A DNA stretch of 17,426 nucleotides from Dehalococcoidia bacterium (GTDB lineage Bacteria; Chloroflexota; Dehalococcoidia; SAR202; UBA11138), in NCBI GenBank assembly GCA_012270625.1, contig JAAXHZ010000091.1, forward strand, positions 1 through 17,426. Direction: 5' to 3'. The notes below the pieces were generated by a model, which was given only the letters and a program-made list of their open reading frames with translations, searched no databases and was not told where the DNA came from. The translations under genes were made by a program, and so were the position numbers. Each line of letters opens with the position of its first letter. The stretch's first letter is position 1. Below are positions 1 through 7,520 of this stretch, piece after piece.

Positions 1-213
1 CTCGGATACCAGCTCGTGATCTTTCCCGTGACCTCGCTGCGAGTCGCGGCCAAGGCAATGCGGACCGCCATGAAGGGTGTGCTGGAGCTTGGCACCCAGT
101 CAGGTCTCTTGGACAGGATGCAGACGCGCTCGGAGCTCTACCAGTTGATCGGCTATAACGACTACGAGGGTCTGGACACGCGGTTGTCCCAGTCCCCCGT
201 TCAGAGTCATTAG
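1..213 (+). CDS. PEP mutase / isocitrate lyase family protein, C-terminal fragment
   Basis: The reading frame is open from the first base of the window (CTC GGA TAC ...) to a TAG at 211-213, so this is the last 70 residues of a gene that starts outside. The segment resembles the C-terminus of the methylisocitrate lyase / carboxyphosphonoenolpyruvate phosphonomutase family. Visible family-like features are a YQLVIFP strand near the end of the barrel, a helix with V-AA-KAMRTA, and the tail pattern MQTR-ELYQLIGY. Family members cleave or rearrange C-C or C-P bonds in small 2-oxo or hydroxy acids using Mg2+. The catalytic residues lie upstream of the window, so the substrate cannot be called. The ATG at 58 is internal. 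The FKBP gene starts 16 bases downstream on the same strand, so the two may be cotranscribed. Confidence 0.75.
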   Translation, partial: LGYQLVIFPVTSLRVAAKAMRTAMKGVLELGTQSGLLDRMQTRSELYQLIGYNDYEGLDTRLSQSPVQSH

Positions 214-229
214 TAGGCAGTTCAGCGCT

Positions 230-721
230 ATGACCGAGAACGAAAAGAGTACGTTCGCAAAATTGGGCGACGAGGTCCGAGTCCACTACGTCGGCACGAC
301 GAACGGCGAGCAGTTCGACTCATCCCACGAACGCGGCGAGCCTCTGGAGTTCGTATTGGGTGCGAGGCAAGTCGTGGCTGGCTTCGAGAGCGCAGTGCTC
401 GGCATGTCTCCCGGCGAAAAGAAGACCGTCACCATCCCCGCGAGCCAGGCATACGGCCCCCACAACCGGGACATGATGCTGGAGGAGGACCTCTCCGAGC
501 TGCCTCCCGGAGTCGAACTGGGTGTGACTCTGGTAGGCCAGGACTCCGATGGACAGCAGCTCCGATTCGTCGTCGTGGAGATAATCGGAGACCGGGTCAT
601 ACTGGACGCGAACCACCCGCTGGCAGGACGGGACCTTACGTTCGACTTGGAACTGGTGGAGATCGTCGAAGGCGGGGGCGTGGACGAGGTCGAGCTGCCC
701 TGGGGTGGCCCCCAGGCCTAG
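230..721 (+). CDS. slyD: SlyD-type FKBP peptidyl-prolyl cis-trans isomerase
   Basis: The 163-residue product is a cytosolic FKBP-family prolyl isomerase and probable chaperone. The N-terminal FKBP half includes GDEVRVHYVGT and FDSS (residues 13-32), the GARQVVAGFE segment (44-53) and the GMSPGEKKTVTIP strand (58-70). An inserted IF (insert-in-flap) chaperone domain spans roughly 76-127. The polypeptide then returns to the FKBP fold at NHPLAG (128-133), the SlyD hallmark. Unlike E. coli SlyD there is no histidine- and cysteine-rich metal-binding tail; the protein ends shortly after the fold with a Gly/Val/Glu-rich segment. The ATG at 230 is used because the FKBP fold begins a few residues later; its ribosome binding site is weak. 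The stop codon overlaps that of the convergent enolase-family gene. Confidence 0.9.
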   Translation: MTENEKSTFAKLGDEVRVHYVGTTNGEQFDSSHERGEPLEFVLGARQVVAGFESAVLGMSPGEKKTVTIPASQAYGPHNRDMMLEEDLSELPPGVELGVTLVGQDSDGQQLRFVVVEIIGDRVILDANHPLAGRDLTFDLELVEIVEGGGVDEVELPWGGPQA

Positions 722-1806
722 CCCACGGCGTACTTGGCCAGCTTCTCTTCGTCGAACTCGATCCCCAGACCTGGAGACTGGGGCAGTACGATCTGCCCGT
801 CCTCGACGTTCGGCTCCTCGGTGAACATGCCGAACGTCCAGGGCATGTGCTCGACCGTCAGGCCGTTGGGAGCAGCCGCTACCGCATGGGCGAGCACCTC
901 GGTCGCCAGGTGGCTGACCACCGGCAGGTTGAATATCTCCGCCATGTGCGCCACCTTCATGAACCCCGTCAATCCGCCTACCCTGAGCAGATCGACCATG
1001 ACGATGTCCAGCGACCGGCGCTCTACCATGTGTCTGAACGGCACGGTGCCATAGTGATACTCACCGGTCGCTATAGGCGTATCGAGCGCGTCTGCGATGC
1101 GCGCGTAGCCGTCATAGTCCTGGTGATGTATTGGGTCTTCGAGCCAGAACAGACCGTAGTCTGCCATGAGACGTCCTAACCTCATTGCAGTGTTGATGTC
1201 CCATCCCTGGTTGATGTCCACCATGAGGTCTATATCGTCGCCGATGGCAGAGCGCATGACACGCATACGCTCTATCTCCTTCGCGTCTGAGTCCTCGCCG
1301 CCCATTCTGAACTTCATGGCGGTGAACCCCTGCTCCACCAGCTCGGGACCTGTCTTGGCGAGCATGTCCAGATCGTACGTCCGCCAGAGATGACCGCTGG
1401 CATAGGTTGGAACACGGTCGGCGAATCCGCCAAGCAGCCGATAGACCGGCTGGCCAAGCGCCTTGCCCCGGATGTCCCAGAGGGCCACGTCGATGGCGGA
1501 CACGGACCTTGTCACCAGACCGGCGGGAGCGCCGCTGCCTCCGAGAGCCATGAGCCGGGCGCTAATCTGCTCGACCATCATCGGGTCGGATCCGACGGTC
1601 TGCTCCGCCAGGCTGTCCACCGACTGCTTCAGCGCCTTGAGCATCACGTCAGAGGCGAACCCGGCATATCCTATCCCCTCTATGCCATCCTCGGTCCTGA
1701 GCTTGAGCGTGACGAAGCTGGCAGCCACGCTCCCGGGACCCGAGGACAGCGGACCCGACTCCCTGGGCAGGGCCACAACCCCGGTCTCGAAGCCTGTTAT
1801 CTTCAT
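718..1806 (-). CDS. Mandelate racemase / muconate lactonizing enzyme family protein (enolase superfamily)
   Basis: The 362-residue protein should abstract the proton alpha to a carboxylate in a Mg2+-dependent racemase or dehydratase reaction. The active-site set of the mandelate racemase subgroup is complete in order: K165 and R167 (K-x-R, where mandelate racemase has K-x-K), metal ligands D197, E223 and E249, the D272/H299 dyad, and E319. The pattern of an acid-sugar dehydratase or racemase is clear, but the substrate is not. I chose ATG 1806 because AAGGAG lies six bases upstream and a strong promoter ends just before it. The frame stays open to a distal start at 1878, but that start falls inside the -35 box. 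The gene is convergent with slyD, and a 95-base gap separates it from the squalene synthase-like gene behind it. Confidence 0.9.
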   Translation of the reverse strand: MKITGFETGVVALPRESGPLSSGPGSVAASFVTLKLRTEDGIEGIGYAGFASDVMLKALKQSVDSLAEQTVGSDPMMVEQISARLMALGGSGAPAGLVTRSVSAIDVALWDIRGKALGQPVYRLLGGFADRVPTYASGHLWRTYDLDMLAKTGPELVEQGFTAMKFRMGGEDSDAKEIERMRVMRSAIGDDIDLMVDINQGWDINTAMRLGRLMADYGLFWLEDPIHHQDYDGYARIADALDTPIATGEYHYGTVPFRHMVERRSLDIVMVDLLRVGGLTGFMKVAHMAEIFNLPVVSHLATEVLAHAVAAAPNGLTVEHMPWTFGMFTEEPNVEDGQIVLPQSPGLGIEFDEEKLAKYAVG

Positions 1807-1849
1807 AAAGCGCTCCTTCGAAGCTGATGGCCGGACGAAAGTCGGGCCA

Positions 1850-1878
1850 ATTCTATTTGCGAGTACGATGAGCGTCAA
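1850..1878 (-). promoter_or_regulatory. Candidate sigma70-type promoter for the enolase-family gene
   Basis: Read on the minus strand, TTGACG (1878-1873) is followed by a 17-base spacer and TAGAAT (1855-1850). The predicted transcription start near 1843 leaves a leader of about 37 bases before ATG 1806. The arrangement suggests this gene can be transcribed separately from the three-gene run upstream of it. It was found by eye. Confidence 0.6.
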
Positions 1879-1901
1879 CCAAGAAAGATCGACAGGGGTC
1901 C

Positions 1902-2996
1902 CTAGGGCCGACCAAGCTCAGACCTCACGCGCCGCGTCAACCGCCGAATCCACATGGAGACCAGCCAGTTCGAGCGCCCCACCAGCAGAGATGCTCCGAT
2001 CATCCAGAAGACCCAGACCCTGGACACCTTGACCCGCACGTTCGGATTTAGCCAATGGGGATTGCGCGTGACCTTTTCTAGGGTCGCGAGGCCCATAAGA
2101 AGAGGCCATATCGCGGCTAGACGCAACCGGACGCAGCTGCGAGGAATCGCCATGATGTATCGCTCAGCCTCCCTGAAATGCTCCAGCGCCATCTCCACGC
2201 CGCGCGCCAGAGCGGGTCTGGCAGCAAGTCGAGTGCGTGGATCGGACAGGTCATGTGGGGTAAGTCCGATCTCAGCGAGCCAATCACTCGGCAGATAGCA
2301 TCGGCCGGCGCTCACGTCAGCCGGCAGGTCCCTAAGCACGTTTGTCATCTGAAGCGCCTGTCCGAACCTGACACCGATCGCGGACATGCGGTCGAGGTCC
2401 CAGCCCGATAGCTCCTGTGTATGGGCCGCGGTGATCTTGGTCCAGAACTCGCCAACGCATCCAGCGACGAGATAAGTGTACCTGTCCAGCTCCCGGACGC
2501 TCGCTATGGATCGAACCTGCTCCATCTGCCCCGGTGAAAATCGGGTCAGGTCGAATTCCATCCCCTCAGTCAGCCTGATTACGATATGCGTCACAAGGTC
2601 TCGATCGTCCTTATGCAGTTTGCCGAGACTGTAGAGTGCCCCCGGAATCGCACTCAGCAGGTCGCGTTCTATCGCGGTCGGCTGGTACTCCGTCATCGAT
2701 CTCAGCAGACAAATCCGTTCATCGTCATACTGGCCAGAGGCGAGGGTGCGACGGAACGCGAGCAGATGAGCGAGGCGTTCGTCCGGCGAGATGGCGGCAG
2801 TGTCCGCAATTGTGTCAGCCGCTCTCGCAAGCAGGTATGCGAGCGCTACAGGCCGCCTGATAGGGTTCGGCAGCACCCTGATAGACAGGTAGAACGCCCG
2901 TGAGACGCGCTTGAGAAGCGTCAGCAGCTCCAGGTGTTGCGAGCTTCGACTGGTCTCGAAGGACAGGCGCGAACCTCGATCCTCTTCGCCGGGCAT
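1902..2996 (-). CDS. Squalene/phytoene synthase family protein with hydrophobic C-terminus
   Basis: The 364-residue head-to-head prenyl diphosphate synthase joins two isoprenoid diphosphates, FPP to squalene or GGPP to phytoene. Both Mg2+-binding aspartate motifs are present: DTIAD at 61-65, inside Y-LLARAAD, and D223-x3-D227 in NVLRDLPADVSAGRCYLP. A YLVAGCVGEFW segment lies near 175-185. The end of the protein (about 326-350) is hydrophobic and followed by a basic tail, resembling the membrane anchor of squalene synthases, so I lean towards squalene over phytoene. The start is ATG 2996, whose A is shared with the TGA of the oxidoreductase upstream (TGATG), indicating translational coupling. 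An in-frame extension to 3107 would run into that gene and is unlikely. No desaturase or cyclase is in the window. Confidence 0.85.
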   Translation of the reverse strand: MPGEEDRGSRLSFETSRSSQHLELLTLLKRVSRAFYLSIRVLPNPIRRPVALAYLLARAADTIADTAAISPDERLAHLLAFRRTLASGQYDDERICLLRSMTEYQPTAIERDLLSAIPGALYSLGKLHKDDRDLVTHIVIRLTEGMEFDLTRFSPGQMEQVRSIASVRELDRYTYLVAGCVGEFWTKITAAHTQELSGWDLDRMSAIGVRFGQALQMTNVLRDLPADVSAGRCYLPSDWLAEIGLTPHDLSDPRTRLAARPALARGVEMALEHFREAERYIMAIPRSCVRLRLAAIWPLLMGLATLEKVTRNPHWLNPNVRVKVSRVWVFWMIGASLLVGRSNWLVSMWIRRLTRRVRSELGRP

Positions 2997-3922
2997 CAGA
3001 CTGCAGGAGCCACCGTCGTGGCGAAGTGCTCCATTGTCCGAATGCAGTCGCCGATGTTGGATGTTCGGAAGTCGAACGTCAGCTGATCGATTCCGATCTC
3101 TATGCAAGACTGCACGTCTTCGATGACTTCGCCAGTGGATGCGATGAGCGCGCCGTTGGAGCGGTTGGCCGGCCCCTCATCAATCCCCAAGTCCGTGAAG
3201 TGAAGTGTCCGCTTTAGAGACATCGTTATCTCAGTAGTATCCCGACCCATAGTCTCGCAGTACTCATGCACATACGGGAGGTGATGCGCGACAAACTCAG
3301 GGGTCTGTCGAGTGGGATGCCAGGCATCGCCATATTTCACGGTGCGTCTGATCGCTCTTCGAGTGTGCCCACCGACCCAGATCGGAATGTGACCGTCCCG
3401 CACGGGCTTGGGCGCGAAGTAGATTCCATCGAAATCGTAGTGCTCGCCGTGAAACTCCGGCTCCTGTTCTGTCCAGAGCGCTTTGAATATCTGAAGATAC
3501 TCGTCAGTAACCGGACCGCGATCCGGATACGACGCGCCGAGGACGTCGAACTCTTTCTCCAGCCATCCCACACCGACGCCGCACACCGCGCGTCCGCCAG
3601 TAAGCACGTCGAGAGTCGCGAACATCTTCGCCTGCAGGATGGGATTGCGATACGGGACGATCGCGACCGTAGTGCCGATGTCTATGGTGGACGTGGCAGG
3701 GGCGATATAGCTGAGAACGATAAAAGCGTCTAGCTGGGGATCGTCGGGGCGAGAGACGAACCGGCCATCCGGCGTGTAGGGATACTGGTCGGTCTCCTCC
3801 TTCGGAAAGACGATGTGGTCGCCCACCCAGACCGATTCGAAACCGAGGTCTTCAACGGCGCTTGCGAACTTGATTAGCTCCGCGCCGTTGGTACTTTTGG
3901 GGAGGGCAAATCCGTATCGCAT
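2996..3922 (-). CDS. LLM-class (luciferase-like) flavin/F420-dependent oxidoreductase
   Basis: The 308-residue protein belongs to the bacterial luciferase-like TIM-barrel family, which uses FMN or F420 for hydride transfer or monooxygenation. Recognisable elements are the N-terminal strand MRYGFALP, the FESVWVGDH segment near 30, the barrel strand TIDIGTTVAIVPYRNP, the glycine-rich GVGVGWLEKEF cofactor region near 117-127, and IPIWVGGHT near 180. These resemble the actinobacterial/Chloroflexota branch often annotated as F420-dependent, but cofactor and substrate cannot be read from sequence. AGGAAGG precedes ATG 3922 by several bases and lies over the end of the ATPase gene. Only 11 bases separate it from that ATPase, and its stop codon overlaps the start of the squalene synthase-like gene. 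All three are therefore likely cotranscribed. Confidence 0.88.
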   Translation of the reverse strand: MRYGFALPKSTNGAELIKFASAVEDLGFESVWVGDHIVFPKEETDQYPYTPDGRFVSRPDDPQLDAFIVLSYIAPATSTIDIGTTVAIVPYRNPILQAKMFATLDVLTGGRAVCGVGVGWLEKEFDVLGASYPDRGPVTDEYLQIFKALWTEQEPEFHGEHYDFDGIYFAPKPVRDGHIPIWVGGHTRRAIRRTVKYGDAWHPTRQTPEFVAHHLPYVHEYCETMGRDTTEITMSLKRTLHFTDLGIDEGPANRSNGALIASTGEVIEDVQSCIEIGIDQLTFDFRTSNIGDCIRTMEHFATTVAPAV

Positions 3923-3933
3923 GAGTGACCTTC

Positions 3934-4992
3934 CTAGAGAAACATCTGAAAGTTGGAGAACACGTCGATGCCGTCAGAAATCCTTGCAAGCTCATCCCGG
4001 GATAGCTGTCTGACTCTGGTACTGTGTTCGTAGCTGTATGTCATGAACACGGCGATGTCGTCTGAGGAGGTCTTCTCCAGAATAGGCAGCAGGAAGCGTG
4101 GACTGCATGTCGAGACAAAGTACTGATTCCCGCGATCATCGAGGGCAATACTCTCAGCCAAGTATTCCGCATGACTCGGAGATGCATGTCCGTCCATGTC
4201 ATCAAATACCACAAGCGATTCTGAGTTCGTTCGCAACGCTGCGATGTGGAACACGTGCCTCTGCAAGGTATCGGAGGTCAGATGATAGGGGTGTGAGAAG
4301 TTGGACCTGCCAGATTCCTTCAGCACCTCGATCCTGTTCTCATCAGGTCTCATGCCCAACCTTAGCCCTCTCTCAGAAAACAGATCCGTCACTTCACCTG
4401 CCAGATCCTGGTCCCTAAGCAGCAGCGACAGTAGGTTAGCGCCGGAAGGCGGGAGCAGGAAACCGCCCGCCTTTATGGGGAAGGTAGACATCGGGGCAAA
4501 CCTGTAAAACCTGCAAGTCGGCACGATCCCCAGTTTGTCATCGCCTTGTCCTACGCCCAGGGACTGGCTGTTCCCAACTATTGGATATGCTCGGGGCTCG
4601 ATAGACGAACGAAATGGCTCTGCGCCCAGTTCCTGTATCAGACCCTCCTCACCAACTCCCCCCCTGAATCGTCCGTTTGCGTATTCCAGTCGCAGGCCGA
4701 TGCGCTCCTGCATGCAAAGGTCGGCGCCCACGGGGAGTGATCTGCTCAGATTTATTTCCAGCGGCCGACTGAGGAATCCACCGTAAAAGAGGTTGCTGAT
4801 CTCATCGTATCTCACAAACATACTGAGATTGCTGGCGCGACTGGAGTGACCCACGTAGGAGATCAGCCCGAGCGCCTCCAGAATGTTGGACTTGCCCGTG
4901 TTGGGATCTCCAATGAGCACGTTGACTCTTCGGCAGCTTAGCTCTACGTGCTCGACGGACTTGAAGTTCCTGATTTCCAGGTGGTCGAACAT
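3934..4992 (-). CDS. AAA/ABC-type ATPase (RecF/OLD-like), degenerate motifs
   Basis: The 352-residue protein has the layout of stand-alone SMC/RecF-like ATPases. The N-terminal IRNFKSVEHVEL strand leads to a Walker A GDPNTGKSN (28-36, K34 S35). A PSGANLLSLLL segment (182-192) and a LTSDTLQRHVFHIAAL segment (238-253) occupy the place of the usual signature (typically SDGT or SGG). The Walker B region is LVVFDDMDGHASP (260-272), with Asp where the catalytic Glu is usual. YFVSTCSPRFL (291-301) replaces the common THSP H-loop, with Cys instead of His. No TOPRIM or nuclease domain follows. ATG 4992 is preferred over GTG 5019 because a GGGGG run precedes it and IRNFKS follows at once. It leads the run with the oxidoreductase and squalene synthase-like genes. 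Its function is unknown. Confidence 0.75.
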   Translation of the reverse strand: MFDHLEIRNFKSVEHVELSCRRVNVLIGDPNTGKSNILEALGLISYVGHSSRASNLSMFVRYDEISNLFYGGFLSRPLEINLSRSLPVGADLCMQERIGLRLEYANGRFRGGVGEEGLIQELGAEPFRSSIEPRAYPIVGNSQSLGVGQGDDKLGIVPTCRFYRFAPMSTFPIKAGGFLLPPSGANLLSLLLRDQDLAGEVTDLFSERGLRLGMRPDENRIEVLKESGRSNFSHPYHLTSDTLQRHVFHIAALRTNSESLVVFDDMDGHASPSHAEYLAESIALDDRGNQYFVSTCSPRFLLPILEKTSSDDIAVFMTYSYEHSTRVRQLSRDELARISDGIDVFSNFQMFL

Positions 4993-5155
4993 GCAATCCC
5001 CCGCATGTCGGAAGCTCACAGGTGGCCCGCAGCGTAAACTTTCCTCCCGAACAGCGAGAACTCAGGTTTCGGGGCGTTCGTTGGAGTCTATCGGAACAGG
5101 AGAACTCGTTCCTGTCCATCAACTGAGACGTCCGGCGGCATCCTGAATTCGGGAG

Positions 5156-5229
<74 letters not shown>

Positions 5230-5288
5230 AGTGAATTTCGGGAGCCTCAGGGACAGACTTCGCGGATGAGTTTTCCCTTGGCTGGCTC

Positions 5289-5318
5289 ATTCTAGTTTCG
5301 AGCGACAATCACAGTCAA
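5289..5318 (-). promoter_or_regulatory. Candidate promoter for tRNA-Lys
   Basis: On the minus strand, TTGACT (5318-5313), an 18-base spacer and TAGAAT (5294-5289) form a good sigma70-type promoter. Transcription would begin near 5282, leaving a leader of about 50 bases for 5' processing. It faces away from the ctaA promoter. Confidence 0.55.
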
Positions 5319-5361
5319 GAAATGGCGTCGGAAAAGGCGCAGAGACCGCCCAGTCATTGGA

Positions 5362-5390
5362 TTGACGATAGGAAGGGCCTGTGCTATCCT
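5362..5390 (+). promoter_or_regulatory. Candidate promoter for the heme A / cytochrome oxidase module
   Basis: TTGACG (5362-5367), a 17-base spacer and TATCCT (5385-5390) are present, with TGC directly before the -10 (extended -10). Transcription would start near 5397, giving a leader of about 70 bases before ctaA. The 5230-5466 gap otherwise holds only the divergent tRNA promoter. Confidence 0.55.
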
Positions 5391-5466
5391 TTCGTTCGTG
5401 AAATATTGCACATTCGGCATTTTCTGCCGCCGGTTCCAGTAGCTCAGTCGCAAGCCACCTGAGACA

Positions 5467-6411
5467 TTGCCAAGCGACAGGGCACAGATCATTTTCCGCA
5501 CAGTGGTGGTCGCCGCCGTTATTGCGGCATTCGGCCAAGTCACACTAGGGGGCGTGGTGAGGGTCACTGACTCAGGACTGGGTTGCCCCGACTGGCCCTT
5601 GTGTTACGGTCAGATCATCCCTCCGTTCAGTGTGCCGACGATGATCGAATACAGTCATCGCCTTTCAGCTTCGGTTCTCAGCCTGTTCGTGGCGGCAGTT
5701 GCGGCCCTGTCGTGGCTGCACTTCCGTGATAACCCGGTCGTCCTATGCAGCGCCATAGCGGGACTGGTTCTGGTGATAGCTGCCGCTCTATTGGGCGGGG
5801 TCACCGTACTGACTGAGCTGGCCTGGTGGGTGGTACTGTTTCACCTCGGAATAGCGGAGCTGCTTCTGGCATGTCTGATAGTCACTGCGATTTCGGGATG
5901 GAATGGCAATCGCGCCAGCAGGCCTGCGTTCATCTCGAGGCCGGGCCCCGCTTCCGAGAGACTGGCAATCACAGCGGTCGCTGGGTCGTTCATCCTGATC
6001 CTGTCAGGATCGTTCATGGTAGGCTACGGAGCCGGGACATCGTGCGCCACATGGCCGCTTTGCAGAGGCAGCTTCTGGCCGAGCGAGGCGGCGGCGTACC
6101 TGATTCACATGGGTCACAGGTACGTTGCAGCGTTAGTCGGGCTTATCGTACTCGCGGCCGCGTGGCGTGTAATACGCACATTGCCAGACAACCCTCCCGC
6201 GCGCATAGCTGCCGTGGGGGTAATCGTGGCATTCGCCGTGCAGATAGTGGTCGGCGCGGCAGTGATCTGGACAGCGTTCGGAGCCGACTTCAAGGCTGTT
6301 CACCTCAGCGTAGCCACACTCGTATGGGCATTGTTGATAACCATGGTCGGGCTGATGTACATACCGCAACAAAACACGGTGGCAGCGACCCTGCGCTATA
6401 GGCAGACGTAA
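5467..6411 (+). CDS. ctaA: Heme A synthase (CtaA/COX15 family)
   Basis: This 314-residue integral membrane protein converts heme O to heme A by oxidising the C8 methyl group, supplying the cofactor for the oxidase encoded downstream. It shows the twofold repeat of the family with about eight membrane helices. A cysteine pair follows the first helix (C40 and C46 in GLGCPDWPLCYG) and a second pair lies at C193/C199 (CATWPLC). Candidate heme-ligand histidines are H64 (EYSHR), H126 (LFHLG), H217 (HMGHRY) and H279 (AVHLS). The start is TTG 5467: an in-frame TAG at 5440-5442 closes the frame upstream and no ATG or GTG is available between. The ribosome binding site is poor. ctaB follows 13 bases later. 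A close alternative annotation is COX15/CtaA with a slightly different start. Confidence 0.93.
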   Translation: MPSDRAQIIFRTVVVAAVIAAFGQVTLGGVVRVTDSGLGCPDWPLCYGQIIPPFSVPTMIEYSHRLSASVLSLFVAAVAALSWLHFRDNPVVLCSAIAGLVLVIAAALLGGVTVLTELAWWVVLFHLGIAELLLACLIVTAISGWNGNRASRPAFISRPGPASERLAITAVAGSFILILSGSFMVGYGAGTSCATWPLCRGSFWPSEAAAYLIHMGHRYVAALVGLIVLAAAWRVIRTLPDNPPARIAAVGVIVAFAVQIVVGAAVIWTAFGADFKAVHLSVATLVWALLITMVGLMYIPQQNTVAATLRYRQT

Positions 6412-6424
6412 GCAGGCGCTTCTG

Positions 6425-7321
6425 ATGACAGCCACCACAGTAACAGCCCAGCGATCGCAGTCCAAAATGCGCGCATATCTGGCGCTCACCAAGCCGAGAA
6501 TCATCTCTCTGCTGGTCTTCACAGCGTTGGGTGGGATGTTCCTGGCTTCTGAGGGCGCGCCCGATCCCCTGCTGACAGCTTTCGTCCTCGCTGGAGGCGC
6601 GCTGGCAGCGGGAGGGGCAAACGCTCTCAATCACTACCTCGACCGCGATATCGACCAGCTAATGAGGCGGACCGCGACACGACCGGTCGCGAGTGGAAAC
6701 GTCCCCCCGATAAATGCGATGTGGTTCGGCATCGCGCTCAACGTCGCAGCGTTCGCGATTTTGGGGTGGTTCGTGAACCCTCTCAGCGCGGCGCTCACGC
6801 TCTGCGCCACCCTGTTTTATGTATTCGTCTATACCATGGCCCTCAAGAGGAGCACACCTCAGAACATCGTCATAGGAGGCGCGGCGGGCGCGATCCCTCC
6901 TATGGTCGGATGGGTGGCCGTCACCGGCAGTCTCGACCTGCCGGCGCTGTACATGTTCGCAATCGTATTCTTCTGGACCCCTCCACACTTCTGGGCGCTG
7001 TCGCTACTGCTCAAGGACGACTACGCGGAAGCTGGCGTCCCGATGCTGCCCGTGGTCGCGGGAGTCAGAGAGACCAAACGGTCCATTCTGCTCTACACGA
7101 TTCTGCTAACGGCGCTGACCGCGATGTTTTTCACGACCAGAGCCGTCGGATGGGTATATTTCGTGGGCGCATTAACGCTCGGCATTGGGTTCATCTACTC
7201 AGCTTATCGGTTGATGCGCAGGCCAGAGATAGAGGGTGCGAAGTTCACATACTTGTATTCGCTTGCGTACTTGGCTCTGCTGTTCATGCTCATGATGATC
7301 GACAGCGTAATAGGGGTGTAA
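6425..7321 (+). CDS. ctaB: Protoheme IX farnesyltransferase (heme O synthase)
   Basis: The 298-residue UbiA-superfamily membrane enzyme transfers farnesyl from FPP to protoheme IX, making heme O for CtaA. The polyprenyl-diphosphate-binding motif N-x3-D-x3-D is at N69, D73 and D77 (ALNHYLDRDID), followed by MRRTATRPVASG. The second conserved loop appears as YTMALKRSTPQNIVIGGAAGAIPPMVGWVA-like sequence near 137-166 and FFWTPPHFWALSLLLKDDYAEAGVPMLP-like sequence near 182-210. About nine hydrophobic helices and the length match the family. ATG 6425 follows ctaA at 13 bases and begins just before the N-terminal MRAYLALTKPRI segment. Cotranscription with ctaA is very likely; a promoter and inverted repeat separate it from coxB. 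Confidence 0.96.
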   Translation: MTATTVTAQRSQSKMRAYLALTKPRIISLLVFTALGGMFLASEGAPDPLLTAFVLAGGALAAGGANALNHYLDRDIDQLMRRTATRPVASGNVPPINAMWFGIALNVAAFAILGWFVNPLSAALTLCATLFYVFVYTMALKRSTPQNIVIGGAAGAIPPMVGWVAVTGSLDLPALYMFAIVFFWTPPHFWALSLLLKDDYAEAGVPMLPVVAGVRETKRSILLYTILLTALTAMFFTTRAVGWVYFVGALTLGIGFIYSAYRLMRRPEIEGAKFTYLYSLAYLALLFMLMMIDSVIGV

Positions 7322-7373
7322 CACCGCTCTTGGAAACGATCTTCGAACCGGTTACGCGCACTCAGGCCAGATG

Positions 7374-7428
7374 GGATGTCATGTCCTGCAATAGGCTCCG
7401 CCAAGAAGCCAACGGTTTGCTGACATCC
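7374..7428. repeat. 8-bp perfect inverted repeat upstream of coxB
   Basis: GGATGTCA (7374-7381) is matched by TGACATCC (7421-7428) across 39 bases. Inside the loop, GGCT (7394-7397) can pair with AGCC (7407-7410). The right arm directly abuts the -35 box of the coxB promoter, and another TGACAT lies at 7434-7439. It could be an operator pair or a ctaB 3' structure; no T-tract marks it as a terminator. Confidence 0.45.
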
Positions 7429-7457
7429 TTGACTGACATAGGGTGCTTTGATAGATT
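7429..7457 (+). promoter_or_regulatory. Candidate promoter for the coxBAC operon
   Basis: TTGACT (7429-7434), a 17-base spacer and TAGATT (7452-7457) are followed by a predicted start near 7464. The leader to ATG 7521 would be about 57 bases. This internal promoter would let oxidase subunits be transcribed separately from heme biosynthesis genes. Confidence 0.55.
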
Positions 7458-7520
7458 TTATCACCGGTGTCGCCAGCGAGTTCTAAGTCATTAGACACCA
7501 GTCAGAGGGATTCCGGGAAC

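Noticed and set aside
1463..2032. 189-codon plus-strand open frame over the enolase-family gene
   Set aside because: It crosses the minus-strand promoter and start of a well-supported gene, with Ser/Pro-rich composition and no recognisable domain.
3934..4992. The ATPase as part of an anti-phage defence system
   Set aside because: No nuclease, TOPRIM, reverse transcriptase or other effector is adjacent, and its neighbours are metabolic enzymes.
5094..5113. GGAAC/GTTCC inverted repeat upstream of the ATPase
   Set aside because: The stem is five bases with a long loop, no T-tract and no associated promoter, so it is likely chance.
4802..5122. 106-codon minus-strand frame overlapping the ATPase start
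   Set aside because: It runs out of frame through the Walker A region of the ATPase and has no family resemblance.
7467..7520. Upstream GTG start for coxB
   Set aside because: It adds 18 polar residues before a clear lipoprotein signal peptide, lies at the predicted transcription start, and lacks a ribosome binding site.
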